A stretch of DNA of 64,000 nucleotides from Alnus glutinosa (taxonomy: Eukaryota; Streptophyta; Magnoliopsida; Fagales; Betulaceae), in assembly GCF_958979055.1 (NCBI RefSeq), contig NC_084899.1, positions 25,363,501-25,427,500 of the forward strand. Reading direction: 5' to 3'. Under the pieces are notes generated by a model, which saw nothing but the letters and a program-made list of their open reading frames with translations, ran no database searches and was not told where the DNA came from. The translations under genes and the position numbers were made by a program. Shown here piece by piece: positions 1 to 11,665 of the stretch (the stretch's first letter is position 1; each line of letters starts with the position of its first letter).

Positions 1-169
1 TTTATTTTATTTTTTTTAAAAAAAAAACTCAAAAAAAATTATACCCCCCCCCCCATGTGAGTGCCATTAGTTGAGTTCTGTGTGTTTCATTAATGAGAAT
101 ATTGGCAATTGAGTTGTGCAGAATCGAATTTCATATTTTGAGTATTATATGGTTTTTATAAAACATTAA

Positions 170-730
170 GCTCTCGTTTGGTTCGCGGAATAAATATTTC
201 ATTAGGAAAATAAATAGTTATTATTGTGAATGAGGAATAGTGGAATTGAATAATTATTCAAATTTCTTAGTTTGATGACAACACATATACCACAATTGGA
301 ATTGACCTAAAATTACTAAAAAACATACATAATTTTTTATTTTTCAAAAAAACTCAAATCTAAAAAAAAAAAAAAAAAAAAAAATGTTGGACCTTAGATT
401 TGTGGGTGAGCGGCCGCCCACAAATCTAATCTAAATTCTTTGTTTTTTTTTTTTTTTTTTTTCTATTTTTTAATTTTTTAATTGATTTTTAATTTTTTGA
501 TTTTTTTTAAGTTTAGTTTGGAAAAATTAAAGAAAATTATAATTTTTTTTTTTTTTTTTTTAGAAAATGTTGTTTATTCTCTCGATAATAGCTATTCATT
601 TTCGTAAGGGAATAGTTATTCTCATGAAATAGCTATTCCAAGAAATAGGTCTCTACCAAATAAATGAATAGATTTTCTAATAGAATAGTCATTCCATTCC
701 AATGACTTATTCCATGAACTAAGCGAGACG
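170..730. mobile_element. MITE with TAA target duplication (PIF/Harbinger-like)
   Basis: The ends form an imperfect terminal inverted repeat: GCTCTCGTTTGGTTCGCGG at the left matches the reverse complement of the right end (TTCCATGAACTAAGCGAGACG). TAA flanks both sides (167-169 and 731-733). The inside is AT-rich, with poly(A)/poly(T) runs and a GC-rich palindrome (GCGGCCGC) near 410, and has no coding capacity. The 3-bp TAA duplication suggests PIF/Harbinger; the family is inferred. Confidence 0.7.
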
Positions 731-956
731 TAAGAATTTGTTTGATATTCTAAGGTTTGTTTTTTTGATGTTTGTCACTGTTTCTGGTTGGATTCAGTTT
801 GGTTCCTAGAAAATTGTAACAAAGGGAAGGAAAAGGTCCTTAGGACATGAGACATTCTAAGTCTCATGCGGTTTCTATTTTAGTTGAGAATAGCTCAAAT
901 TATTTGGCATTAGTTGCATCTCTAATATTTTTTTTATGAATTTGTGTTTTGAATTG

Positions 957-1309
957 AGCTCTGTTTGATTAGCAGGAAAATTGAGGGAAAAGGGAAGGGA
1001 ACGAAATGCATATTTTAAGGAAATTGAAAATTAGATTGATGTTTTTGAGGTACTGTAAAGGTTGGGTTTTTTTATTTTTTCTTAAATTAGAAGAAAATTA
1101 AAAATAATGAGTGGTTTTTTCTGGAAAATGTAGCATCTTCCTTTAAGAATAGTTATTCCTCTTTTTTTTTTTTTGAGGAATACACGTATTCCTCTTCATA
1201 AGAGAATAATTATTCCAATGAATAGATCCCTACCAAACAAAGTAATGATGACTATTCCTATGAATAGTCATTCCATTCTAGTGATCTATTCGGCGAACCA
1301 AACGAAGCA
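957..1309. mobile_element. Second, more degraded MITE related to the one at 170-730
   Basis: The left end GCTCTGTTTGATTAGCAGG and the reverse complement of the right end (TTCGGCGAACCAAACGAAGC) agree at roughly three quarters of positions, and both resemble the termini of the 170-730 element. Internal AATAGTTATTCC-type motifs are also shared. No clear target duplication is visible. Confidence 0.45.
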
Positions 1310-1581
1310 TTAATCTCTCTCCTGCCCCATTTGTCTCGACCCCCTGAACATACCCAGCAAACATCTTTTCTTTTTTTTTTTCTTCTTTTTTTTAATGACG
1401 GTGAACCCCTCCAATAGAAAGGCCACTTTGTATACCCACCAGAGCCACCACTGTCGAGTAAACATCGAACTCATGCAAAGCACTCCTTCTATACAGATTA
1501 AGTAATACTCCAACTTTACCGGTGAGCGGATCCAAAGAATAGTTTGCATCCAAGGAAATTCAAACCTTAGACCTAATAAAA

Positions 1582-2452
1582 ATGTCACCAAGATCAAGAC
1601 CCTTACCACTTAAGCCAACCCATTTGGGTTACCTCCTGCATGCATTTTTAGAATGCCCTGTTGCTAGATCAATCTGGCGCAATACCCAGTGGCCTTTAAA
1701 CACCTCTATCTTCAGCTCTCTTTCTATTGAAGAATGGTCCAAGGCTTTAATCCGCCCCCAACTGCATCTAGGCATAAGTCTCAAGGCTGTGCATGAATTT
1801 CAATTATCTGCTTTGGTAACTATGGATCACATTTGGCTAGCAAGGAACAAGCTAATCAATGATGAAGTGCCCCAAATAACCTTGAAGCTCATTAACTCCT
1901 CTCTTAACGCACATCTTTTTGCTTGGAAAGATAGGCTCTCCAGCAACTGAGGATTGGTCCCCCTTTTCCCAAAAGGCCAATTTTAATTTGGCTATCCGGC
2001 CCCTCTTTGCTGTTGCCGAACTGTTACAAGTGACGACTATAGAAATGTCATTGCTGCCTGCTCTCACATAGAAGCAAAATACTGGTGAAGCTCAAGCACC
2101 CTTGCTGGTTGCTAATCTAACCTCCTCACTGGGTTGTTCAACCCTAATCCTTGAAGGAGACTCCTTCTTGTGACTGTCCTTGCCATCAACAAGCCCCACC
2201 TCTTCTCGAACTGGGCTACAACTCCTCTCATTTTGGACGCCAAACAACAATTATCTCTTCTTCAAAATTGAATTGCCTTGAATATTTCTAGATGTGCAAA
2301 TTACCGTGCACACTAAGTTGATAAATGAACCACTTCTCACATTGTGTTTGAAAACATTCCTGCGCACTCCTCCATCCTTTTCTCTATTAGAATAAGAAGT
2401 GGAAAGACCGCCCCTTTGTAATTGTTCCCTTTCCTTTATTGAAAAAAAAAAA
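1582..2452 (+). mobile_element. Degenerate LINE 3' fragment (zf-RVT and RNase H remnants)
   Basis: The reading frame from 1582 contains FLECPVARSIW and later WLARNKLIND, which are typical of the zinc-finger region and the linker to RNase H in plant non-LTR retrotransposons. Around 2145-2165 another frame reads ILEGDS, the RNase H core motif. Several stops and frame changes separate the pieces. The segment ends with an A run at about 2442-2452, consistent with the LINE tail. It is not a functional gene. Confidence 0.7.
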
Positions 2453-2454
2453 CA

Positions 2455-3180
2455 CATAACCCCCTTAAACTATTAGTCTATTACCCAATTTCTGATGTCC
2501 ATTCCAAACTAGAGATTGCAACAATGTCTCCACAAGCTATCAAAAATTTGCAATGTACCCCCCTAATGACAATATATATATATATATTAAAAAGATCTTA
2601 AAACTAAAGATTAAAAGAAAAAACTAAAAACTAAAAAAATTCTTCAAACTAAAAACTATAAATTGATGGGAGTGGCCGAACCACCCCCAATGGCTATAGG
2701 GGTGGTTTGGCCACCCTCATATATGTATTAGAAAGATCTTAAAACTAAAAATTAAAAGAAAAAACTAAAAACCAAAAAAAAAATTCTTCAAACCAAAAAC
2801 TAAAAAATTGATAGGAGTGGCTGAACCACCCCCAATGACGATAGGGGTGGTTCGGCCACCCTTAGATATGGCCGAAATGGAGAACCACCCCCATTTGGTC
2901 AAAGGGGGTGCCTTGGCCACCTTCGACAACCCCTTTTTTTTTATTAAAAAAAAAAAATTGTTTAGTTTTCCTTTCCTTTGTTTTTTTTTTCATATATAAG
3001 GGTATTTTTGTTTTATAGAAAAAAAAAAATTAGGGTCATATTTGTCTTTTTACAGGGCAACGGGTGCATTGCAAATTTTTGATAGTTTGGAGATGACATT
3101 GATGCAATCTTTAGTTTGGAGAAAACATTGCAACTTAGGTGGTAATTTGAGGGCGGTGTATGTACTTTTGTCGAAAAAAA
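2455..3180. mobile_element. Mutator-like MITE with about 100-bp inverted ends
   Basis: The left arm (about 2455-2565, with CTATCAAAAATTTGCAATG) reappears inverted at about 3055-3165 as CATTGCAAATTTTTGATAG. Between the arms are two related copies of a GC-rich palindrome, GGCCGAACCACCCCCAATG, near 2672 and 2820. The element abuts the A tail of the LINE fragment at 1582-2452. A target duplication could not be fixed because of the A run. Confidence 0.6.
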
Positions 3181-3816
3181 ATAAAATCCATCCTAATATT
3201 TTTTTTATGTTATAACATTTTGATTGCGTCCTTCGGGACATCCGATAACATTTTGATTGCTTTATGCTGGCTTTCTACTAATAAATGCTAAATAAATTAC
3301 GTCATATATGTAACCTATATACATTTCAACATGATTCACATAAGTTCATGCGTTCATTCTCACCAGATCAGCCAAAAATTAAAAATGAAAAATATATTTA
3401 AGAGTAAGCAATAGAGATGAGCCATACCTTCTGCCCATATGACTGTCAAGGAATGTTCAGTCAATCTGGGGCTTACATGAATGAGCCCTTTGTAGTACTC
3501 TCAATGTGCTATCATCCTACAATTAATGATAATATTCAAGCTAAATCTGCTAATGACCTAAAGACTTTCTGATTGACAAATAATAAGGTGACGAAACTGC
3601 AATAAGAAAAGGAAACAAAGAATCAAACAACTACACCTCTCTCGCTCCTATGGGGACAGCAGTGAAATGGTTTGCAGTAACAAACCTTTGTGACTTTGGT
3701 GAGAATTTCCTCAGCATGTTGATGAATGAGTCAACATTTACTTGTAACTTAATAAGATGATCACCTAATAAATCTGTCTCACCCAAGAATATGTCTCACC
3801 CAAGGCAAAGTCCTCC
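3181..3816. other. Downstream region of the pyruvate kinase pseudogene
   Basis: AT-rich DNA with no open frame of note. It would contain the 3' UTR of the minus-strand gene. No element boundaries recognised. Confidence 0.5.
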
Positions 3817-6800
3817 TCAGGGGACATTAATCACTTGAATGGATTGCAACATATCGGAGACAACAATGATAAGGTCACCAGACTTGATCATCCCTCTAGC
3901 TCTCAGCAAAAACAAACTTCTGTTCAGATTGCTCTCCATATCATCAGTGAAAGAAAGGCAAAAAGTTATCAAGCCCCACCGCAGGTTTAGGCGCCTCCTT
4001 ACAGATGCTGTAGGTGTAAATGCAAAGATTGGGCAGTCAGGTCGCGTACCGGACAGAAGAGATGCCGTATGCCCTGTTTTTGTATAAACAAACACTGCAT
4101 CTGCTTCCAGATTGTTGGCTGAAAAGTTCAATAACCAACCATGTTAACATCAAAAAAGAAGGGAACGTCATGTAACAACTGTCACAAACATCTTAGAAAA
4201 GCAAATCCCTTAGCACGATTAATCACTAGGAAAAGAAGCAGGAACACATCCATTAACTATCTATTAGAATTATATTGATATTGTTCCCTATTGTCGTAGC
4301 TAATTGTCCACCCTTTCCGAATGTGATTTCTATGAATAAATTTTGAGAATTCCACTGATTTGTTTAATTGATTACCACCACATAAGTGACAACAAGAGGA
4401 AATCATCATCAATCAAATATGAATATTGCATCAAAATTACCACGGATGATCAAGATACTATTTAGACAAGACGATTGCACATAGACAGTATAAGATTGGC
4501 AGTATTCACAAGCTGCAGAAGTGGTTTGGCTAAATTCAAAGACAAGGTTATTGTAGTTTCTGCTCATCCACTGTAACAATTAGAAGCCTCAAATTATAAC
4601 TCAGGTAATCATGAAATCATATCTCACACATTTGTACTTCAAATCATTTGTCATAAATCTACAAAGAAGTCCAAATAACATTTTTAAGCATTGCCATGCC
4701 CTTAAAGCCAACTCTGAAACAGTATCAAAGCACATGTTTGATGTGTGATACAAAATCATAATGTTCACTGAATAAAACGTTGAATCATATTGTCACTGAA
4801 TACAATGAATCATATCTTCTATGCCAGGAAAAATAACAATGGTGCAGCCCTCTTATTGCACAAAGTTACAACTCCAAGTTCCAAATATTGATGCATTCAG
4901 AACAAGCTTGGCTTGTTCACCCATATATTATAATTAGTAGGTTTCCAATTTTTATTGCGTTCAGTATCAGAGTTGAAAGTACAAATATGCTTACCCATCT
5001 TGGCAGCTGCAATACGTATCTCCTCTGATACATCTACAGAAAATGAAGAAGCAATAACTGGAAGTTCAATTGTGTCATGATGCTTCTCCTCCGTCCACCG
5101 CCTCTCAATTCTCAAACTGACACTTCTAAGCACAGCTAATGCTTTGTCAGGGTACTTACCCATGGCTGACTCACCAGAAAGCATTAAAGCATCTGCTCTC
5201 TGTGCAACTGCTTCAGAAACATCAGCAACTTCAGCTCTAGTTGGTATAGGATATTCAATCATGGATTCAAGTAGTTGCGAAGCAACAATAGCCGGTTTAT
5301 TTAGCTGCCTGCATAGCTGAACTATCTTCTTCTGAATTGATGAGACTTGTTCCAGTGGTATTTGTGCACCCAGATCTCCTCTTGCTACCATAGCTCCATC
5401 AGATGCCTGTGTAAGCTCTTCCAAGTTCTTCAATGAGTCAATGCTCTCTATCTTTGCAATAACATCTATGTTTTTTTGATAAGTAAAACGAGGGGTGCAA
5501 TACAAGGAATAACATCTATGTTGCTGCAGTAAGAAACCAAAATATACTTTGAATACTCATGAAGTATGTACAGTATTAACGCATTCAGAACCAGTATCAT
5601 GACATCTTATACAAAAACAGATGTGGTGCTATTTAGACCTAATGCAGAGGAATTTTGGGACTCAACTAAGTCGAGTGGATAATTGTAAATCTACAATGTG
5701 CAAGACACTTCATTCTATCACTCATTGACATGCTAGACAGCATTCTGACATTAGTACCAAACCGAAACTATACACCAATAACTATCTAAATACCTATCGT
5801 GTGTCCACCCTGTCTTTTCATGGCTGAGAGGAGAAGGGCACATCAGCGTGTCTTCATGGTAATCTTGTTATAATCAGTAGTTTATTCAGTGTTTAGTTTC
5901 TTTCTTCAGCACACACCAAAAAACTTGAAAGGAAATCGTCTCTTTATTATGTAAAGTTCACAAATGTGCACATAGAAGCAGTGTTCTCATTTGTAGATTC
6001 TGCATAGTAGTCACGGCTGACAGCCCTTCTAAATAGGAACACAAGGCTTGTTTCCATCAATAAAAAATAAATAAATATTTTTAAAAAAATAAAAATAAAA
6101 ACATTTAAAAAAGAATTGGAGCAAACGGTTGAATTATTAGCCTAAACTATCCAAAGTGGGGGGGGGAACTATGATGACATATAATGTATAACTAAATATT
6201 AGTAAGTTTAACATGCTTACTTGTTATGAGATCGTGCAGCAATGTAGCTCTTTAGATGGTTGATTACTTCAGCAGACTTGACAAAAGATACCGCAATAAA
6301 ATCAACACCCTCTGCAATCCCAAAATCAATGTCCAGCCAATCCTGAAAGAAAAAGAAGAGGGGGGGAAAAAAAAATACTGAAAACAAGATATAAAAATGT
6401 ATTTGCATCTTCTAAGCGGAAGTTAACACCGACCTTAGAAGACATAGTGGGAAGCATAGCATTACGCTCTTGGACCAGACTCCCATCCCTCCATAAAGTA
6501 AGATTAGCGCGTGGTAACAACAATCCGGGATCAATCCAACGGCACATGACATCTGGACCAATCTTCTCCGTCACCACAAACCTCACCATTCCCCCATCCA
6601 CAACAACTTCATCCCCCGCGCGCACGTCTGTCAATGCCATTTCTAAAATCAGATACATATTTGCTTATCAACGCAATAGAGAGAAAGATAATTACTTTCA
6701 GCAAAACCATCGTAATTCACGCTAATAGTGCGTTCTGGACAAGGCGAATTGAAATCCCTCACGCTAAAGCTCCATATTTCACCGTCCTGGAGTATATGAG

Positions 6801-7461
6801 AAGACAACTTAAGCTCGCTTGGATTCGTCCACGTAGTCAAATTATACTATATTCATCACCCAAATAATAAATCGCATACAAAATTTCCCGCGCTTTCTCC
6901 GCAACCAAACTAAAGCTTCTCATTACCTCCACCTTGGCCGACGCGGCGCCGCCAAGATCGCCCATGTGAATCTCGCTCCCTTGGGTGTCCATCATGATAG
7001 CCACCGCGAATCCCTTCTCCTCTTTCAACCGCCTCACGCGCTCGATCACAGCGCGGTGCCACCCGCGGGTGCTGTGGCACATGTTGATGCGTGCGACGTT
7101 CATCCCTCCCGCCGCCAACGCCTCCAGCCGGTAGAACTCGCACGTGCAGGGCCCGATTGACGATTGTGCACACCACCTTCGTCCTCCGTGTGCTCCGAAA
7201 CCCGTTCTCCTTCAGCTCCTACTCCGTTACCTTATCCACCTCGATCTCCGCCGCAAAAGGCGGATCCACCGGCTTCTGCGGCGGGATAACTGTTGAGGAT
7301 CTCCGACACTCGTGGAGTAAGACTTTGGACTGGACGGCCGAGATTACTGGTCTTCGTATGGGCACGTGAATGTAGGGTCTGGAGTGGGGTGTTTTCGGTA
7401 AGGTACGGGATGAGATAAGTGATGACTTGGTCGCCGGAAAAGTTGAATTTGCCGTCGGCAT
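3817..7461 (-). pseudogene. PKP1-like: Plastidial pyruvate kinase alpha subunit, disrupted copy
   Basis: On the minus strand seven exons read as the alpha subunit of plastid pyruvate kinase (phosphoenolpyruvate + ADP to pyruvate + ATP, feeding fatty-acid synthesis). Exons: 7461-6927, 6786-6696, 6642-6434, 6342-6221, 5523-4995 and 4118-3817; the first holds what may be two ancestral exons. All splice pairs are GT-AG and in phase. Family motifs include [72 protein letters not shown] and the C-terminus [12 protein letters not shown]. Three lesions break it: an in-frame TAG at 7221-7219 just before LKENGFRST; a 7-bp near-tandem insertion at 7154-7167 (CGATTGA/CGATTGT) that shifts the frame before GGMNVAR; and a 35-bp insertion with a 15-bp duplication at the start of the 5523-4995 exon. 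The rest is well conserved, so inactivation looks recent. The N-terminal 60 codons are poorly conserved and the start is uncertain. Confidence 0.9.
5458..5522 (-). repeat. Micro LINE-tail insertion in a pyruvate kinase exon
   Basis: The 15-mer AATAACATCTATGTT occurs at 5458-5472 and 5508-5522. Between them lie 35 bp (5473-5507) that on the minus strand end in TTTTACTTATCAAAAA, the same 3' end as the LINE-derived element at 38594-39747. This is what target-primed insertion of an extremely 5'-truncated LINE would leave. The net 50 bp shifts the frame and creates a TAG. Confidence 0.85.
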
Positions 7462-7838
7462 TTTCTACCGACGGGGTCTGCGGAGTACGGAATATTGGTT
7501 AGGGTTCCGGCGAGGTTTCTTGTTTCGGTTTGGACGGAAAGGAAGGCTGAGTGAGGTAAGGATTACTGATGGACTTAGGGGGTAGTTTCGGGTTAGGGTT
7601 TGACCGGTTGCTAAAGGAGGACGATGAGACGAAAGCAATAGGACTGAACTGACCTTCTGTCTTCTACGTAATAACGATAACGCCCCTGTTCAATGGAATG
7701 ATCCGAGACGGTGAGATTAATGCCTTGTTGTCCAAGTTCTCTATGCACAAATTAACAACCAAAAGGACACGGGGGAGTTAGCGGTCCACAATAATTACAC
7801 ATCTATTTATATTAGTGAGATTCATATGTATGGCTTTT
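7462..7838. other. 5' flank of the pyruvate kinase pseudogene
   Basis: Sequence upstream of the proposed ATG on the minus strand, with proline/serine-rich readings in several frames but no clear transit peptide. It may hold the eroded true N-terminus or the 5' UTR and promoter. Confidence 0.4.
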
Positions 7839-9593
7839 ACCAATGTGAGTAGTTTGTTTTTTTCTTTTTCTTTTTCTTTTTCTTTTTTTTTTTTTCTTTT
7901 TTTTTTAACAAATTTCCAATCTTATAAATACGATACCCAAAGGTCAAAAGTTAGGGGTCCAAATACTCCCTAAGAACAATATCAGAGACTGGAGGTGGAG
8001 TTTCCTCCAACCATATTGAGTCCCTGACAAAAAACACAGTTGCCTTAGTTAATACATAGGCAGCAGAAATTGCCTCTCTTTTTACATGAATTACACGAAA
8101 AAATCTAAGAGAGTGCCGTATTAATCTAATATCATCAGTGAAGTGTCCAATTTTGCTCAAAGAAGGAATGGCCAAATTAATCTCATTTACTACCTCCAAA
8201 GCATCTCCTTCCAAAATGATATCAAGCAAACCTGATTCTTTCGCCAAGACAATAGCATGAAGAGCAGCCCATGCCTCAGCAACAATAGAATCTGTATGAC
8301 CATGTAATATAAGACTGCGTGCTGCCACTACTAGTCCCTGATAATCATGAGCAATAATCCCAACTCTCATCCTTCTGTTCTTCATGTCAATTGTAGCATC
8401 TTCGTTGATTTTATAAAGACCTAGAGAAGGGGCCTTCCATTGGACTGGGGGAACAGGTATAGCCTGAAAATCATTCTCCTTTTCAGTTGGTACATTAGCT
8501 CTTTTAAAATTCTCAATGGAAATAACTACTTCCCTCATTAGTTGATTTGGCGAGATAAAAACCCCACCAAACACTAAAGAATTTCTTCTCAGCCATAATT
8601 TCCTGGCCATAACTGCCCAAAGCTCAATATCTACAGAAGAGCATCTCCTCATCAAAGATTATAGAATGCTACTCAAACTGGCAGCTCCACCACTACATTG
8701 TTGCAAACTTCTGGGTCCCGAGCTCCACACATCCACCGCAGCCGGGCACTCCCATAAAATGTGCAAAACTGACTCAATCTCAATAATGCAAATAAGGCAT
8801 ATTTGGTCTCCCACAACTTGCTTATAGAAGAGATTTTCCTTAGTATAAAGTAAATTGTTGCAGGCTTTCCAAATAAACATTTTTGTAGCATTGGGAACAT
8901 TAAGGCCCCAAATAACCTTCCATATTTCAGCCCCTGTGTTGATTTTGAACACCCACTTCTTTTGCTAGCTTGAATATCCTTCTCCATATAATAGGCACTC
9001 CGCACAGAAAAATGGCCATTCTTCGTACACCTCCATATCATCTTATCCGGTGGCTATAGAGGACTCAAAGGAATATTGCAGATGAGTCAAATGAGATGAG
9101 CTTCCTCCTCCATAAAGATATCAGAAATCAAAGATGTATTCCAACTTATTGTATCTGGATCAATGAGATTGGATACTGTTGCATTCACAGAGAGAATTCT
9201 ACAAGGGGTCTGGACAGCAAAGGTGGAGGGGTTAGGTAACCACCTGTCACCCCATATTTTGATATTTCTCCCATTCCCCACTCGCCAGATCAAACCATTT
9301 AAAATCATAAACCGAGCACCCAAAATACTTCTCCATGCATAGGAGGGATTTCTCCCCAAACTGGCTTCCCCAATAACACCCTGATGGTAGTATTTGGCTT
9401 GATAGATCCGAGCTGTAAGGGAAGTTGGATTCTGTAAAAGCCTCAAAACTTGTTTAGTTAGGAGAGCTTGATTGAAAACTGTCAAATCTCTAAATCCAAA
9501 GCCTCCTTGGCTTTTAGAGAACCCCATTTTATCCCAACCCAACCAATGAATCTTTGAAGTATTCTCCTTGTGCCCCCACCAATGTGAGTAGTT
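7839..9593 (-). mobile_element. 5'-truncated LINE with 16-bp target duplication
   Basis: The element body is 7855-9577 and the direct repeat ACCAATGTGAGTAGTT is at 7839-7854 and 9578-9593. On the minus strand it starts inside the reverse transcriptase C-terminal region (SQGGFGFRDL and NQALLTKQVLRLL, about 9542-9087). It then passes through the zinc-finger domain (CLICIIEIESVLHILWECPA, near 8800) and ends with RNase H (IILEGDALEVVNEI, near 8215). The A tail is the T/C-rich run at 7855-7910 on the plus strand. Stops at 9084-9086 and 8659-8661 and a frame change near 8950 break the coding region, so it is dead on arrival or decayed. The upstream endonuclease and most of the reverse transcriptase are missing. 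Confidence 0.92.
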
Positions 9594-10104
9594 GTGTAAA
9601 TGTTATATACAATAATACTGTGCAATTCACATGCATAGATCCTACTAATATAAGTGATTGTATAAATATAAATGTTGTGAACAACAATATTATGCAAATA
9701 TTATTTTTCAAATACATAATGCGAATACATTTGTTAATGAATTTGGGGTGTTTCTTAATTTTTTTTTTAATAATTTGATTTGTTCTAAATATAAAAATTG
9801 TTTGTGTTTGGAACAATATTTTATTCTTTGGGTTGTTAGTTAATATTTTTATTTTAAAAACATAAAACAAAAGATTCTAACAACTTTACAACTTTTGAGG
9901 AACATATATTTCAACGGGAAAATTATTTTTGTACAGTATTTGCATAATAAGACACATTGTTATGTAAATATTATGAATCTTTATATTGTGCAACTAACCT
10001 ATCCCATTTCAACTTCTGAGGTGTGCGTGTGCACGAGCTTGTTTTCAATTCAAAGATGAATTCAGACAAGTGTAATGAGATCGAGGAAGAAACTTGGTAA
10101 CTAA
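9594..10104. other. AT-rich intergenic DNA
   Basis: No gene recognised. A loosely repeated pattern (AATGTGAGTAGTTGTGTAAATG, then AATATAAGTGATTGTATAAATA about 65 bp on) suggests an old tandem duplication into which the LINE inserted. Confidence 0.4.
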
Positions 10105-10900
10105 TGCTCCGTTTATTTCGGCGTAAAATGATTTCTGAAAAATGATTTCGGCATTTTACTGTGTTTGGTATGAACGAAAATAATGGTCAACGAAAATCAT
10201 TTTCTGTTTGATCGTAAAACCTTATTTAATTTTTGGAAATTAAACTCTTCGTCCTTGCACACACGTTTGATATTTAATTGCCGGAATCCGGCAACGGTCA
10301 GTCGTCGGAATACAGGCAGCACCGGAATCCGCCAACATTCGGCCACTGGAATATTGCCGGCGCCGAAATCCGACGACATCCGGCCACCGTCGTCGGATGC
10401 CGACGGACCAATCTGGCAAGAATCCGGCCATGGTCAGAAGCCGGCCGAATCTGGCTAAAATGGCTGGAATCCGGCTGAATCTGACCGGATTCTGCCATTG
10501 ATCCGGCCGGATCTGACCAAAATGGCCGGGATTCAGCCGGATTTGGATAGATCCGGTCACTGATCCGGCTGGATCTAGATCGATCCGGCCACTGGTCTGG
10601 CCGAATCTGGATGGATCCGGCCACAGATTAGGTCGGATTTTGCCAAAATGGTTGGGATCCGGTCGGATTTGACTGGATCCAGAGGAGTCTGGCCGGATCC
10701 GGCCGAACGTGCTCGCTGGAATCTGGCAACGGCGACCGGACGTTGCCGGATTCCGGCGACAGTTGCATTTTCTCATTTCGTAATTTTTTTGTGCGAACCA
10801 AACGCCGAAAATTATTTTCGAGAAAATTATTTTTTTTGAAAATGATTTCGTCGAAAATATTTTACGACGGAAACCATTTTATGTCGAAACAAACGGAGCA
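10105..10900. mobile_element. TIR element with a CCGG-rich internal repeat array, TAA duplication
   Basis: The ends TGCTCCGTTTATTTCGGCG and (reverse complement of the right end) TGCTCCGTTTGTTTCGACA are inverted repeats that continue for tens of bases with variants of AAAATGATTTTCG. TAA flanks both sides (10102-10104 and 10901-10903), suggesting PIF/Harbinger ancestry. From about 10270 to 10760 the interior is a GC-rich array of degenerate units built on CCGGAATCCGGC, GGATCCGGCC and AAAATGGCCGG. Long open frames here on both strands are repeat artefacts. No transposase is present. Confidence 0.8.
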
Positions 10901-11124
10901 TAAATGATAAAAATAAATAAATAAAAGAAAAACCTCACAAATAAGTTCAAACGGATTTAAATCTTAAGAACTCTCATTAACGACCTTAAATCTTATACAA
11001 GTTATTCAAGAGTAGCTCATTTGTGAATGAAACTTACAACTCCCTTTTTTTTTTCTTTCTTTTTTTTTTTTTTCTTTTTTTTTTTTTCTCTTTTTCTACT
11101 ATTGATGTGGCATCTTCATAATTA

Positions 11125-11665
11125 TTTTAGAAAAAAATCTACATACCCCTCAAATTACACTTAATTAACAATGTCTCCCCAAACTTTCAATTGATACAAT
11201 GTCCCTTCTCCAAATTACCAAAAAATTGTTAATGTCTCCCAAGCCTATAAAAAATACAAAAATCACCCTACATTTTTTTTCCAATAAAAGAAAAATACCC
11301 CTATAATTCTATAAATTAATATATATATATAAAAAAAATAAAAAATGTAAATTATTAATTTTTTTTTTTAAATGACAATTTTTTAATTTCTTTTAGAAAG
11401 AAATAATTTTTTCTAAAAAAAAAATGAGACTTTTAAATTTAAAAATGTGGCCACCCTTGTTTTTTATGTTTTTTTTTTTAGTATTTTTTATTTTATTTTA
11501 TTAAGGATATTTTTGTCATTGTTGGAATATTGACAATTTTTATTTTTTTATTTATTTTTTATTTTTTATAGTTTGGAGGATATAGTCCAAATTGAAATTT
11601 TGGGTGAGACACTATGAATTATGTGGTAGTTTGAATAGAGTATGTGGACTATACCCATTACTTTA
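11125..11665. mobile_element. Degraded Mutator-like MITE
   Basis: The left arm (CTACATACCCCTCAAATTAC, then AATGTCTCCCCAAACTTTC) is loosely mirrored by the right arm (GTTTGGAGGATATAG ... GTGAGACACTATG ... GAGTATGTGGAC). Same style as the elements at 2455-3180 and 13867-14561. Ends are approximate. Confidence 0.45.

Noticed and set aside
10183..10839. Overlapping open frames on both strands in the CCGG-rich array
   Set aside because: They arise from the repeat units, lack any recognisable domain and overlap each other in four frames.
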